Positions 23,769-35,529 of a stretch of 64,000 bases of DNA are shown piece by piece (the stretch's first letter is position 1; every line of letters begins with the position of its first letter). Origin of the DNA: Synanceia verrucosa. Its lineage: Eukaryota > Chordata > Actinopteri > Perciformes > Synanceiidae. The notes under the pieces were generated by a model. That model worked only from the letters and a program-made list of their open reading frames with translations. It ran no database searches and was not told the origin of the DNA. A program made the translations under genes and the position numbers. Location of the stretch: NCBI GenBank assembly GCA_029721515.1, contig CM056568.1:62001-126000 (forward strand). The letters are read 5' to 3'.

Positions 23769-24633
23769 TTTAGCAAAAAAGAGACAATAATTTCACAACG
23801 CTACTTAAGCAGAAAAAAAGAAACAGAAAACATTCCCTGCTCTCATAGACTAAAAAGCAAAATAAAACTTCCTTGGTCAAAACGAAGCCCACATGCCAAG
23901 TAGCACTGCACAATACAGCAGAAAGTAAAAAGAATAGACACAGCCTACCAAATAAAAGCACAAATTCATAACATGATGTGGAGTTTTTGTTGGGAACAGC
24001 AGCTGTGGTAACCTAAAAATGTTTGTCTGATAGAAAATAAAGACATAATTTAACAATTAACTGCTTATTTAATTGGAAAGCACTAAAAACATTTTAATCA
24101 TGTAAAATACCACAACAGGCAAAACCATCAATTAGACTGAGGACAGATAGTACACACTGTAACGCAGTAAACTTGATAAATTAAAAAATGCGGTGACGTT
24201 CCTGCACCTAACATTCAACATCACCAAAACCATGTGTCCATCTGGATGCTGATGACACTGATCACGAAAGTAAGTGCTGAAATGCAAAACTCTATGATCT
24301 GTTTTGACTTCAGAAAAATATCATATTATGAGCACACAAACAGATTTTTTAGGACACTGGAGATGCTCACATTGTAAACAGTGATACTGGAAAGTGCTCA
24401 GAAAATAAAAATCTAAAATGGGCCTGGTGGAGAGAATGTTCTTTCAGCTGCTATTTAAGTCAAGAATGTACCTTCAATCTACAGTAAGAGAGTCTGTTAA
24501 CATGAAGCAACGTTCATTGTTACAATGGCTTATGGGACTGGATCGCAATATTGTGACAACTGTTTTTCAACAACACCGGTATTACCATATAGAGTACCTG
24601 TGACACTTTTTGGACTGCAGGTTTTTTTCAGCC

Positions 24634-24768
24634 ATGGCAAGAACTTGTTGTGTTATGGGATGCAACATTCGCTCACACGGCCGACAAGGCAAGGAAATAC
24701 TGAATGGAGTGTTCTTTTATTGTTTCCTGTGTGGAAGCAATGTGAATGAAGTTACATCGATGACTTAA
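24634..24768 (+). pseudogene. THAP-domain-like fragment, left arm
   Basis: A 44-residue open frame, MARTCCVMGCNIRSHGRQGK and onward, then NGVFFYCF. The CC-x3-GC start with a following aromatic/Pro-position segment matches the beginning of THAP DNA-binding domains (C-x2-4-C zinc ligands). The distal C and H ligands of the C2CH zinc site are absent because the frame stops early. THAP domains occur in P-element-type transposases and fish THAP proteins, so this is probably a relic of one. The right arm carries the mirror copy. Confidence 0.45.
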
Positions 24769-25369
24769 GATATCCACAGCCTGGATATCAGCCGCCAGAC
24801 ATACCAACATAAACTTTTCCAGCATGCCAAGATCCTTAAAAGTGAGAAGTAAAACAAATCCCTGCACAACCACAAGTGCAGTCAGGTGTCAGGCATTTAA
24901 ACACACCCGTGAGGACCTGAGGCGAACCTAATGACACAACATGCAAAACGCGCTGTTCACTATGAATAAATCACAGTATAGTGACTCCAAGGCAGTGGGC
25001 AGTTGTTTACTTATTTTTGTGGTCAAGACGTTTCCGTTCTGGTGAGTGCCTGAATTTGCTTTGCAAGTTGATTTGGTTTTGCTCCAGGTAGAATTTTTCC
25101 CCAGGGTTTTCTGACTTTGCATGTGGTTGACATCAAGAGAGCATCGGTAAGTCTAAACACAGTGTAGGTAACTGTGTCTAAATAGATAGAGGAAAGTTTT
25201 CATTTGCCTGTTTGTTGCGAATTTATTACAGTGTTGATATATTTTTGTCTCCTTCAAGGTAAACCAGCACATGAAATGGATGGGACAAATCCCAAATTCC
25301 ACTCTTGAATTTCATACAGATTGATATTGCTATTGACATGCCATTTTTCTTGGTATCTTCTCTTTGCAT

Positions 25370-25440
25370 CAGAAAAAATGTAATTTCCCTCATTGAGGGA
25401 TCAATAAAGGAATTCTTCTTCTTCTTCTTCTTCTTCTAGA
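25370..25440. repeat. LINE-tail-like block with TTC microsatellite
   Basis: CTCATTGAGGGATCAATAAA followed by (TTC)n at 25,419-25,437. A similar GATCAATAAAGGAATTC 3' end is common on short LINE tails in fish. It is mirrored in the right arm at about 46,043-46,112, with GGA in place of GGG. Confidence 0.45.
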
Positions 25441-25686
25441 AGTCTGTCTCAATGTATTCCAGGTTCTTTCAAGATGGTTTTAAGCATGGTACATGTACAA
25501 ATATTCCATGCATCACAAGTTGGATCGGTCTTGTTTTGCCTCAGTATTGTATTGCCTCACAATATGGCCATGCAGATCCCACAATGCATTGCACAGTGAT
25601 GTTGATTGACAAAAATACATTTGCAGTAATTAGCATTGGTTTTATTTTAAAGGCTGTGGCCAAGACAAAGCAGCTCTCACTCTTAC

Positions 25687-25784
25687 CAGCAACCCGTCAG
25701 CCAGGCGAATACCAGAGTATACAATACTAAATCCTCCTTTGCCTAGGACCGAGCCCAGCCAATACGGTTTCTTGTCCTCCTCGG
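25687..25784 (-). pseudogene. Pim-kinase-like exon, left arm
   Basis: A 98-bp block bounded by an AG acceptor (GTGTGTGTAG) and a GTAAGA donor. It reads AEEDKKPYWLGSVLGKGG then FSIVYSGIRLADGLL. The glycine-rich loop G-K-G-G-F-S-x-V followed by Y-S-G-I-R-L-A-D matches the ATP-binding start of Pim family Ser/Thr kinases, a group highly amplified in fish. No further kinase exons (VAIK lysine, HRD, DFG) are found nearby, so it is an isolated captured or relict exon. It lies upstream of the KDZ-like gene on the same strand. Confidence 0.6.
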
Positions 25785-26268
25785 CTACACACACAGAGCA
25801 GAAAACAGGATTATGAATCAGGGTCATTTGGTTGGTAATAGCGTGTTGCACCAAAATCTGTAACCCCACAAAAAACATTTATCTCCTTCTAAGTATTCTA
25901 GATTTGTCATTTCACCTTAACACCCTGCTCTTTATACAGGGTTTAAAAAAAAAGCACTGCCTCAATTCAACAATAAAATATAAACTCATTATAAACTTTG
26001 AGAAGGATCAACACCACCCTAAAAGTTAAACAGGGATTATGATTAAAAAAAAAACAAAAACAAAAAAAAACTTCAAGGTCTTGGGACTTCATTAAAGTTT
26101 AGATGGAGTCTCTATGCCAAAGTATGCCAGAGCTGCAGAGCTTCAAAGAACTGCTCTTGTTAGAAATTAATAGGATCTTTTGGCCATAAAAACCCTAATA
26201 ACTGTAAAATAACAGTTTGTTAAAAGCCCTACGAGGAGTCGTGGACAGAAATTTGTACAGAAGATGAA

Positions 26269-26398
26269 GCAGGGGTGGAGCTATGGGTGGGCCTGGATGT
26301 GCACAGGCCCACCCAGATTGACAGATTGCCCACCCAGCGAGATTCATGAAAAATAAAAAATAAAAAAAAAATAAATATATTTTTTAAATGTAATTTAC
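26269..26398 (+). mobile_element. DNA-transposon end at inner edge of left arm
   Basis: CAGGGGTGGAGCTATGGGTG followed by paired GGCCCACCC blocks resembles the terminus of fish hAT-like elements that begin CAGGGG(T/C)GGAGCTA. The partner terminus is not identified. The mirror copy in the right arm (45,084-45,213) runs straight into the N gap. Confidence 0.4.
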
Positions 26399-27625
26399 TT
26401 TAAAGGTTTCATTATGGCTTTATATTTTGTTGGACATTTAGGATTTAATATAGAAAATTAAAAACAAACTTCATCTTCATTAGCTTATGTACTAATTCTG
26501 GCATATTTATACTGAAGCTGTAGCTGATGTATTGATTAATATGCACTGTCCTGATTCAAATAAATAAATAAATTACTTGACTGACCATGCAATACTTCAC
26601 CAGCAATCAGAAGGCGGATCAGAAAACATGTCTCTTGATCTCTCTCTTTCGCTCTTAACAGTTTTTTATACAGTCACATTGTTTACGTTGTAATCAATCC
26701 TGTAAAACACACCATGTGACCGCGGTACCAGCAGAGTGACAGACAGGCTCATTGTTAATGTGCAGAGGGACGAAATGACACGCTGTTAGTTTTGTCCCGA
26801 CATTTAAACCTGAGCTGCCTCTATACTGAAAAGTCTCACATGTCAAACTTTAGGGTGTGTTAGAGGACTAATTCATCTGTCTAACCATCATAACTATGAC
26901 ACCTGAAACTGCAAATAGCTGACCAACCGAAAAAAAAGGCCGCTGAAGTGAGTGAATTTACTTTCCATCATTGAAAACATTTTTTTTCAGTTCTGTTAGG
27001 TCATGCATGCTGTAACTACATGCCAATAATTATCAGCAACCCATCGAATTTCCTATTGAAATTCATTAGATGGGCTTAAATGGTTCGAAAGTGATTACTG
27101 AGGAAATAAAGATATGTTCACACCAAAATAGAAAAGATATATAAAAAAGATATTATGTTTGAAACATAAATATGCTTTTAACATGGGTTCATAGTTATTC
27201 ATTTTAGGCCCATCTTCAGTTATTGAAGATATTCTCGTACAAAGTTAGCATAATGCTAGCTGTTTTTTGGGTCACTGTACCATTTAAACCGACCTTGAAA
27301 AAAAAATAAAATTTTTGAAAATATTTACCTCACCCAAACCTTTTATTGTGGTTTGATTGATATATTGATGTGAAATGCATCAGAAAATGTTTAGTTCATG
27401 CACTTAATATTTCTAATACTCCAGCTGCGTTGTGGATATCATGACTACTGATTTGTGTCGGGTATCGTTGAAACGTTTTTCGATACGATACCAATGACGA
27501 TACCTTTGTTTCAATACCGGCTCTAGAATAATACTCTTTTTTCGATACCACAATAAATTATTTTTGTGTAATTTAGGCCTTAATCATGGTCATCATCAAT
27601 AATTTAATGTATTATTATTACGGCA
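26399..27625. other. Non-coding spacer beyond the left arm
   Basis: No gene seen. About 27,455-27,555 is rich in CGATAC/GTATCG inverted motifs typical of a decayed DNA element. No copy of this stretch is visible next to the right arm, because the gap starts there. Confidence 0.5.
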
Positions 27626-27692
27626 GTCTAATGCCTGGTTTATTGTTAGTCTACTTTAGCGCATGCGCGCCCTCTGCCTCTTTTTTTTTTTT

Positions 27693-30110
27693 GTCAGCAC
27701 CTCTTCCCATCGTAAAACACCACAGTATGGCAGGTGTCAACTTTTTATGAGATTGGTGCTTACTTTTATCTTGCAGAAAAGTATGATATTTTGTGCATTT
27801 GTGTGACTGGTCCCCGCCCTCTCTGGAAACTAAGCTATCATTCTTTATTAGAATTTCTTATTATGAGCCAGAGAGGAAAGTGCTGCACCTTTTGTGATTG
27901 AGGGGGAAAACAGATGACAGACAGGATAACATAGGATAGATGGGAAAGGGGTACAAACATGCAGTGTTATTAGAAATCAGGAATATGAGATGCATTATTC
28001 CTAGCAACCAATCTCCCTGAAATAAGAAGAAGACAGAAAAAGACAGTAACAATAATAATGATGATAATAATAAATAAGTAAATAAAATTGGGCACTAAGG
28101 GACGAAGGTGAGATGTAAGAATGCATAAGAAGCATGAATTTGATGTGAAGCCCGAAGAGTGATTTCACCCATTCTGGCGGGTCCCATCAGTACTCAACAA
28201 TGGGACACGACAGGCATTCGTACACCCTGAACCAACATGCATGAGTGACTGGCACGAAGCCCAGAGCAGCTAAGGCGACTGAGCAGGGGCCCGCTGGCCG
28301 AGTGTCTGTCCCGCCCAGGCAGCAGGAGCACCCAGGAGGCTTCGCCCCGAGAGCCAACCAGAACCACAGAGAAACACACAATTCCAGGAACCTAGGGAAG
28401 GCACAGCCAGACGCCCCAACAGCGCCACGAACAAGCCCAGGAGGCCCGGGACAAGAGGGCCCACCCGCCACCCTATTACTATATTTCTCCGATCCCTGAC
28501 GAAGAAATACTCGCCCTACATCGTGCATGCGTGCAACCCTGAGTGTAGTGTGGTGCATTAAAAGTTGGATGGGCAGTAGTGGTGGCAGGGTGGAGAGTTG
28601 AAGGACCACAGAGAATGGGTACTCTGCAGTCTGCTCCAACCCATATCCCCCTAGCCAACCAAGACCTTCCATCCAAAGTGTGAGTGTTTGTGCTGCATTA
28701 AAAGTGGAGAGTGGGAGGATGCAGCAGGAGGGAGACGGGGAGGACACAGTGCCACAAAACACTGCAGTCCGCCCCACCCCACGACCAATCGCCCCCCCCC
28801 CACACTGCCACGGGGCCCTAATTGACGTGTCCCTGTATGTGCCTAAAAGTGTATATGTACAGTGAATTGTGTGGAGTGTGAAGTGCGCAATAAGAGGCTG
28901 TCTGGTGCGGGCCCGGCCCAAGGTGACAGAGCCAAGGGGAGGTCAGTACGGATGGAAATGGTACTGAAGCGCGGGGCCCCCAGAGCCGAAAGGCAAAGGA
29001 ACCCGGGAGAACACCAACGGACCAACGGGCACCACAAACACCACGACCCCCAGGAGCCGCTAGACTAGAGCTGCGCCCAGATGGCTGATGGGGCCCGACT
29101 ACCGGCCGGCAGCCCGCAGCAGCCCTCCCAGACAAGGGACAGGGCCACCTCCAGGAGGCTTAAAGCGCAGGCGCCTACGCTATCCCCGCCTACGCCCTCC
29201 CAACTCTGCACAGGCCCCGGAATCAAGGCCCCCAGCCAGCACCTATTGGTTCTGTCCTCCCTCACCAATAGGAGCCCCCGAAGAGCGAGCTGGAGCTCAC
29301 CCCCGGGGAGGGCCCACCCGGCCCCCCAGCCCACCCCAGGCAACTGAGGGCCCCCTGCCCCCCGAGGGGCGGGGAGGAGGGGAAGAGGGGCGCGAAGGAG
29401 CCGGCAGGGAGGAGAGGGAGGACGAGGAGGGAGGGGGCAGAGAGGCAGGAAGAGGGGCGGGGGAGCAACAGGAGGGCCGACCCACCCCAAGCCCTAGGGC
29501 CCTCCACAGCGCCCCAGGAGCGACCAGCAGCAGCCACCCCCAGGACCCCAGAGAGAGCATGAATCCAGCAGCCCAAGGGCTCAGAAGGTGAGACACTGGA
29601 TACAACCAGCCTCCAGGAGGAGGAGCAAAGGCCAGGTAGGCCCAGCAAAGTGGAGAGCAACCCCAGGGGTAAGTGGGAGAAGAAAGAAGAAAGAAAAAAA
29701 CAAAAAAACAAGGACACCTCAAAAAGGAGAAGTAAAAAAAATGAGAATAAAAAGTATGAATAATTACAATACACATTGACTTGGAGCAAAAAAAAATAAA
29801 CAGCCAGGGAACAAAGTGATGACAAAAAGAAAAGGGGAACATCAAACATAGATCAAACACATCGACAACAATAAGCTAACAAACTAAGCAAACATATAAG
29901 ACAAACTGATTTACACAGAACAAGAACAGATAGATGGGGAATAGGAAAAAGGGAAGAGAGGAAAGAAGAGAAGGGGAGTATGAATTTGATAGACTTATTT
30001 AGAGTGGTATGTTAAGGGGGGAGGTTTTCATGGTTCCATACGTGGTTTTGGTTTGGTAGATTTTGTTTTGGGTTTAAATGAATTAAGATTTTGTTCCAAG
30101 TATCATTAAA
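27693..30110 (-). other. Long GC-rich 3' UTR of the L1
   Basis: About 2.4 kb between the last ORF2 codon and the poly(A) tail. It is rich in C and G, with strongly purine-biased runs on the plus strand at 29,340-29,480. Its tail half matches the L1 remnant at 2,715-3,985 block for block, which shows it is part of the element. Long open frames on both strands (for example 29,262-29,860) come from the base bias and show no protein similarity I recognise. Confidence 0.65.
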
Positions 30111-30120
30111 GGCGGACATA

Positions 30121-33100
30121 TTATTCCTTTTGCGAGCAGATATTTTTTTCAATTGAGATGTGTTCTGTGAGAGAGTTGAACCAATGGGAAATGTGGATCA
30201 AATTTTTAGTTTTCCAATTTTGGAAGATTATTTTCTTTGCGATAGTTAGAGAGACCAATAATAGACTTTTGTATTTTAGAGGGAAAGTGATTTGTGTGGT
30301 GTCTCCTAGTAGGCACAGTGATGGGGACAATGGGATTCTGCAGTCCAAGAAAGTGGAAAGATTGTCAGTGACAGCTGTCCAAAAAGTGCAAACTGGATGA
30401 CAGACCCACGTGGCATGCATATAGTCATCTGTGCTACCCGCTGTGCATTGTGAACAGATGTTTGTGTCTGTTAATTTCATTTTAAACATTTTATTCTGGG
30501 TAATGTGGTACCTGTGGATCGTTTTATACTGTATTAACTGTAGGTTTGTGTCGGTAGTCATGGAGAAAATATTTTCATTTTCATTTGTATCCAGAAATCA
30601 GGATTGAGCAAGAGCCAGATCGTTTTCCCATTTGGTGGTTGGGAGTGATATGGTGGTGTCTCTGCTAGAAATAAGTTTATACAGATTGGAGATGATTTTT
30701 TTGAGGTTTTAAATTTCATAATTTCTTCCATTAATTTAGATGGTTGGAGTGTGTTGTTGACTATCTTAATTTTGGATTTCATTACGGATTTTAATTGATG
30801 GTATTGTAGGGTCTGATCTCTCCCAACCCCGTATTCCTGGGTTAAAGTATCAAATGAAATGAATTGATTGTCGGGAAAGAGGTGGTAGAGATGGGTGATT
30901 CCATTCTGGTGCCATGTTTGAAAATAGATAGGCATGTTGCCTAGCTTGAAATCAGGGTTCTGCCAGATTGGGGTGTATTTACATGGGGCAAGCGATGATT
31001 TAGTGATTTTGTTGGTTTTCCACCAGGCTGTCAGAGTTGTGTGGATTGTAGAGTATTTACAGTAGCTCAGCTTTTGGATTGACTGTGGTAAAAAGGGAAG
31101 GTCTGTGACTGATGTTGTTTTACATATACTTTGTTCTAAGGCTAACCAGGGCATATTGTGATTTTGCTTTTGTGTCCATTTGAATAAATATTGCAATTGG
31201 TTTGAGAGAAAGTAATATAGAAAATGTGGTGCTTCTAATCCACCTTGTGATTTTTTATTTTGTAGTGTTGAAAGTGATATCCTTGGCTTTTTGTTGTTCC
31301 AATAGAATTGAGTAGTTAGTGAATCTAGTGTTTTAAACCATTTGTCGGTAGGGGTGGTGGGAATCATTGAAAACAGGTAAGTGATCCGGGGCAGAATTTT
31401 CATTTTTATTGAGGCTATTCTTCCAATTAGGGTGAGTGGTAATTTCGTCCAGCGTTTGAGGTCCTCTTCTATCTGTTTGATTAATGGGGTGTAATTGAGA
31501 TTGAATAACTCTGACAGCCTGGGAGAGATGTTAATTCCCAAGTATTTTATATTGCCAGTGTGAAGTGGAAGGGAATGACTTTGGGCTGCAGAATCCCATG
31601 TGTCTTCCCCATGTGTAGGTATAAGAGGAGGTCATCTGCATATAAACTAAGCTTGTGTTGTGTATTGGCGTCCTCAATTCCTTTGATTTTTGTATTTTGT
31701 CTTATAGCTGCTGCAAGGGGTTCAATGAAAATAGCAAATAGAGAGGGTGAGAATGGGCATCCTTGCCTGGTTCCCTGGTGAAGTGTGAAGTTAGGTGAAA
31801 TAATCCCATTTGTGATTATGGTTGCCTTCGGTGCAGTATAAAGAATCCTAATCCAGTGGATGAACGACTCTCCAAAGCCAAATTTGTACAGTGTGCTAAA
31901 TAAGAAGGACCAATTAACTTTGTCAAAAGCTTTTTCGGCGTCTAATGATACAATTATTGTTTGATTTGGCTGATGTTGGGATAAATTGATTAGGTTAAAC
32001 AGTCTACGAGTGTTGTCTGAGGCATGTCTATTTTTGATAAATCCTGTTTGGTCCGGGTGAATTAACAGGGGGGTGACTCTTTCTATTCTGGATGCTAGTG
32101 TTTTGGTAATAATTTTTAGATCTGAATTAATCAATGAGATTGGACGGTAGCTAGAGGGGCATGTTGGATCCTTATTTGGTTTTAATACGAGTGTTATGAC
32201 TGTTGTATTCATATGGGTTGGTATGGTGGAGGTCGTTTTGATTTCTGTTGTGACTTTGAAAAATAGTGGTGACAAGATATCCCAAAATGTTTGTAAAACT
32301 CAGCTGGAAATCCATCAGGACCTGGTGACTTATTGTTTGGCATCTTATTAAGAGCTTGATTGAGTTCTTGAATAGTGATAGGTGCGTCCAAATTATTTAC
32401 TTCTTCCTTGGGTAGTGAAGGTAGTTTCAAATTGTTAAAAAAATTGTCTATTTCTGATTGGTGGGGGTCGTGGTCTGAAGAGTAGAGATTGCTATAAAAA
32501 TTATAGAATACATTATTTATTTCCTGTGGATTCTGTGTGATGTTGCCTATAGGATCTATTATTGACGGTATAAGTGTTTTTTCATTCTTATGTTGTAATA
32601 AATTTGCTAGGAATTTGCTTGATTTATTACTATATTGAAATTTCTCATATTTTAACTGTTGAATAAGAAAATCTGTTTTCTTGTGTATGATAGTTTCAAG
32701 TTCTATTTTGAGCAGTCTCAATTTATTTTGTATTTCTTCACTGGGATTATTGGCATTTTGATTAGTTAGGTGTTTAATTTGTTGTTCCAGATTGTTTTCC
32801 AATTTCTGTTGCTCCTTTTTCTTATGTGATGAGTATGATATAATTTTACCTCTGATTACTGCTTTGCCAGTTTCCCATAACAATATTGGTGTGATTTCTG
32901 GAGAGTCGTTTATCTCCAGGAAGGATGCCCACTCTTTTTTGATCATGGAGGTAAAATCAGGATCATCTAAGAGAGAAGTATTGAAACGCCATCTTGTTGG
33001 AGGTTTGATCGGTGATTGAGTATTTACTAAAAGTGAAATTGGAGCGTGGTCACTAATTATGATTGAATGGATTCTGTTTTCTTGGATATGTTGCATGAGT

Positions 33101-33692
33101 GAGTTACTTACAAGGAAAAAATCAATCCTGGAGTATGATTGATGCACAGGGGAGAAATATGAGTATTCTTTCAATGATGGGTTCCTTCTTCTCCAACTAT
33201 CACAAAGGCCATAATCCTCCATATATTGTTTTATTATATCTGTGGAGTGCCAGTTTCTTAGGTTGCTTGATGTATTAGAACGATCAATTGAGGTGTTAAA
33301 GTGTTAAAGTCTCCAGCCAATATAACATTTGTGGAAACACACAATAAAGGGAAGAAGCTATGAAAAAAGGTTGAGTCATCCTTGTTGGGGCCATATATGT
33401 TAGCTAGGGTGAAGGTAGCGTCATTGATAGATACATTAATGATGATAAATCTTCCTTCTGAATCAATAATAGATGAGTTGTGGATAATTGGAATATTTTT
33501 ACTTACTAGAATTGAAACACCTCTTTGTTTACTGTTATATGTTGATAAAAATATTTTATCATATTGTTTATTCTTTAGGTATTGTTGTTCTGAATGTGTT
33601 AAATGAATTTCTTGTAGGAAACATATGTCTGCCTTCAATTTGATAAGATGATTAATTTTTTTTTTTTTTTTTTGTTTGATTACGAATACCAC
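30121..33692 (-). pseudogene. L1 ORF2: endonuclease, reverse transcriptase, Cys-rich end
   Basis: Five frame-shifted pieces. 33,692-33,258: endonuclease start with ICFLQEIHLT, NIYGPN and LAGDFNT. 33,222-32,209: SDHAPISLLV (catalytic Asp-His), a linker, and the RT start NKSPGPDGFPAEFYKHF. 32,275-31,547: RT core with LKPNKDPTCPSSYRPISL, DAEKAFDKVNW, TRQGCPFSPSLF and LYADDLLLYL (both catalytic Asp present). 31,541-30,558: thumb and C-terminal region (YLFSMIPTTPTDKWFKTLD). 30,561-30,121: NICSQCTAGSTDDYMHATWVC, the C-terminal C-x2-C...H...C knuckle of L1 ORF2. The protein would nick target DNA and copy L1 RNA. The joins are frameshifts, so it is inactive. Confidence 0.85.
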
Positions 33693-34079
33693 GTATGTTC
33701 CATGTTATTAAGTTCAGAGTTTGCATGATGAAAGATATACAAGTCTCAATTTAAATAGAGGATGAAAGCTAAATGATATGATGGAGAGAAGATCAATGGA
33801 ACCCAGGAGAATTGGAATGGGGAGGGGGCGTAGAGAGTAGAAGAGGGAGAAGAAACAATGATGTCACTCTACAATAGGGACGTGAACATAGGACAATAAA
33901 TAAAACAAAAACAACAATGCAGACAATACAAACATAAACAAGAAGATTAAGAAATTTGGAAAGGTCAGACATTACACAATGCGTTTCGGAGTAGAGCGTG
34001 AGTAATCAATATTCCGGTCGATGTTGATTTCACATATATAATGGTCCATATAGTCTATTAATTGTTAATACTGCAGTTT

Positions 34080-34797
34080 AATATTAACTCTTTTCTTTTT
34101 TTCCAACATGATTTGATTTGTTTTGTTCAGTTAGAAAAGCCATGGTGTAAGTGTTATGCTTTTGAACAGCTGTCCATCAATGTATAATCTGTCACATACT
34201 AGTGAAGCACGCTTGTTGTTTTTCCGGTTTTCCTTTAGTAATGGGTACAGTACTTTACGGCGTTCGTTGATTTCACGGGGGTATTGATCGTTCAGTCCAA
34301 ATCTTGTGAAATGTTATGTTTTGAACCGTGTCACGTGGGAGTTTGAGCTGAGTAATCATGAAGTCTTTAATTTCGGATTCTGGGTTGTCGGGAGTTTTTT
34401 CAGATATTCAGTATGCCAGAGAAGATGATGTTGTCTCTCATGGATCAAGTTTGTATGTCCAGAAGGTTTTCTTTCAACATTTTGTTTTCTCTTGTGACGG
34501 TGTTCATCTGTTCGGTGAGTGTCTTGACGGAGGTCTGTCATTCGTGGTTTGTTTGTTGCAGGGAAGCTATGTTATTATGCGCAAATTCCAGGCTGTCACG
34601 TATGTCGGCAACTTCTTTGTGTAGTGACATTAATTTGTCCAGTTTTTGGTTAATACTCTCAAGGAGACTAACCTGTATTTCGGTTGCTTGTAGGTCGTTG
34701 GTGTCTGTAGAGGAGTCCCTCTTCTTCTTTTTCGGGTGTGGAATCCATGCTGTTCTGCTGGTTGTAGGCGTCGATGAAATCTTCCAAGTCCATTATG
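34080..34797 (-). pseudogene. L1 ORF1 protein, broken
   Basis: From the ATG at 34,797 the minus strand reads MDLEDFIDAYNQQNSMD. After a frameshift in the GAAGAAG run it gives a Leu-rich, heptad-like segment (SLLESINQKLDKLMSLHKEV), the coiled coil expected in L1 ORF1 proteins. Further stops and frameshifts precede an RDNIIFSGIPE-like piece near 34,400, the usual beginning of the RRM domain. The ORF is too damaged to give a protein. It is placed 5' of ORF2 as in other L1 elements. Confidence 0.6.
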
Positions 34798-35322
34798 GTC
34801 ACCACTGTCAGGATCGTTTGTGTTTAATAGTTGTAAAGTAGCGACTTACGAATGCGATCCGATCCGCTTTATTGTTTAACAGCTCAAAATTAGTTTTGTT
34901 TGTTGTGTTTTTCAGTCGTGTCTCTCAGTTGCTGGGCGCCGCCATGGTGAATCTTGCTCTCTGGTCCGACTCTCGCGATGCGTTCCATAACACTGCCATC
35001 CGCCTCACACTGCCGTCCGCCTCACACTGCCATCCGCCCACAGTCCTCTGAGAGCTGCTCTCCTGTCCTGCGAAGTTCTCCTGGAAGCATGCTAAAAAAA
35101 AAAAAAAACTCTGCCTCTTCCTGTTTGTATGTACGCTGAGTGTGCATTCCTTCAGTAACATTGTGCCCGACTACACACACTCTCGGCTGTGAGTTATTCC
35201 TAATTTCTGGCGCGGTGGCAGCGCAAGTTCACCGAACCCGGATTTGCATCTGATCTTTCTCCAACTCCGATGAGAGCGTCATCGGCCGAGAAGGTAGTTT
35301 GAGAGCACATTTATCTGTGTGA

Positions 35323-35522
35323 TGGCAGCTAACATTAACTGCGCACCAAAACAATGGTGCCTGACTAAACAAGAGACTCTGAACTCGTTTGAAAATTGGA
35401 AACAAAACTTACTGTATATGCTCTCTTTGGACCCTGTGTTCGCTCCATTCCTCATCGAGGGTACGACATGGGAGAAAAAGAGCCGAGCTACACCTCTCAG
35501 AGGATTTCGTGACATGACATGA
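35323..35522 (+). pseudogene. gag remnant of the spacer LTR element
   Basis: A 66-residue frame beginning MAANINCAPKQWCLTKQETL, containing FENWKQNLLYMLSLD, a Trp-containing pattern like the start of retrotransposon capsid regions. It stops at a GACATGACATGACAT run, and pol starts immediately. Most of gag and any zinc knuckle are therefore missing, which suggests an internal deletion. A full gag would be several hundred residues. Confidence 0.5.
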
Positions 35523-35529
35523 CATTTCC

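Larger units (their letters stand above)
15153..26398 (+). repeat. Left arm of a giant inverted repeat
   Basis: The arm is the reverse complement of 45,084-56,128. Corresponding points add to 71,481 near the spacer and 71,281 at the outer end. The change is explained by five visible indels: a 242-bp loss in the right arm at an LTR, a 54-bp loss in right exon 4, a left SINE with its target copy (290 bp), a right MITE with its target copy (375 bp), and small gaps. Elsewhere I see only scattered single-base differences. The outer edge is GGGCTGTGTCGAGG at 15,153. The arm carries one KDZ-like gene (minus), a solo-LTR-like block, a THAP-like fragment, a Pim-like exon and a DNA-transposon end. Confidence 0.95.
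27682..35110 (-). mobile_element. L1-type LINE inserted in the 5' LTR
   Basis: Minus-strand element of about 7.4 kb. The poly(A) tail is the T run at 27,680-27,692. A GC-rich 3' UTR (to about 30,110), ORF2 (33,692-30,121) and ORF1 (about 34,797-34,080) follow in 3'-to-5' order. It is flanked by direct copies of CTCTGCCTCTT (27,671-27,681 and 35,111-35,121), sequence that is single in the intact 3' LTR. An A run on the plus strand (35,096-35,110) sits at its 5' end, which is unusual. ORF1 and ORF2 are both broken. Confidence 0.8.

Noticed and set aside
23507..23961. Cys/Phe/Leu-rich short proteins in the LTR region
   Set aside because: They lie inside the solo-LTR-like block with promoter and poly(A) signals, show no domains, and are disrupted in the right arm.
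29065..29860. Long overlapping open frames on both strands in GC-rich DNA
   Set aside because: Their existence follows from base bias and purine/pyrimidine runs in the L1 3' UTR. The products are Pro/Leu/Gly-rich with no domain, and the matching copy at 3.2-3.7 kb does not keep them.
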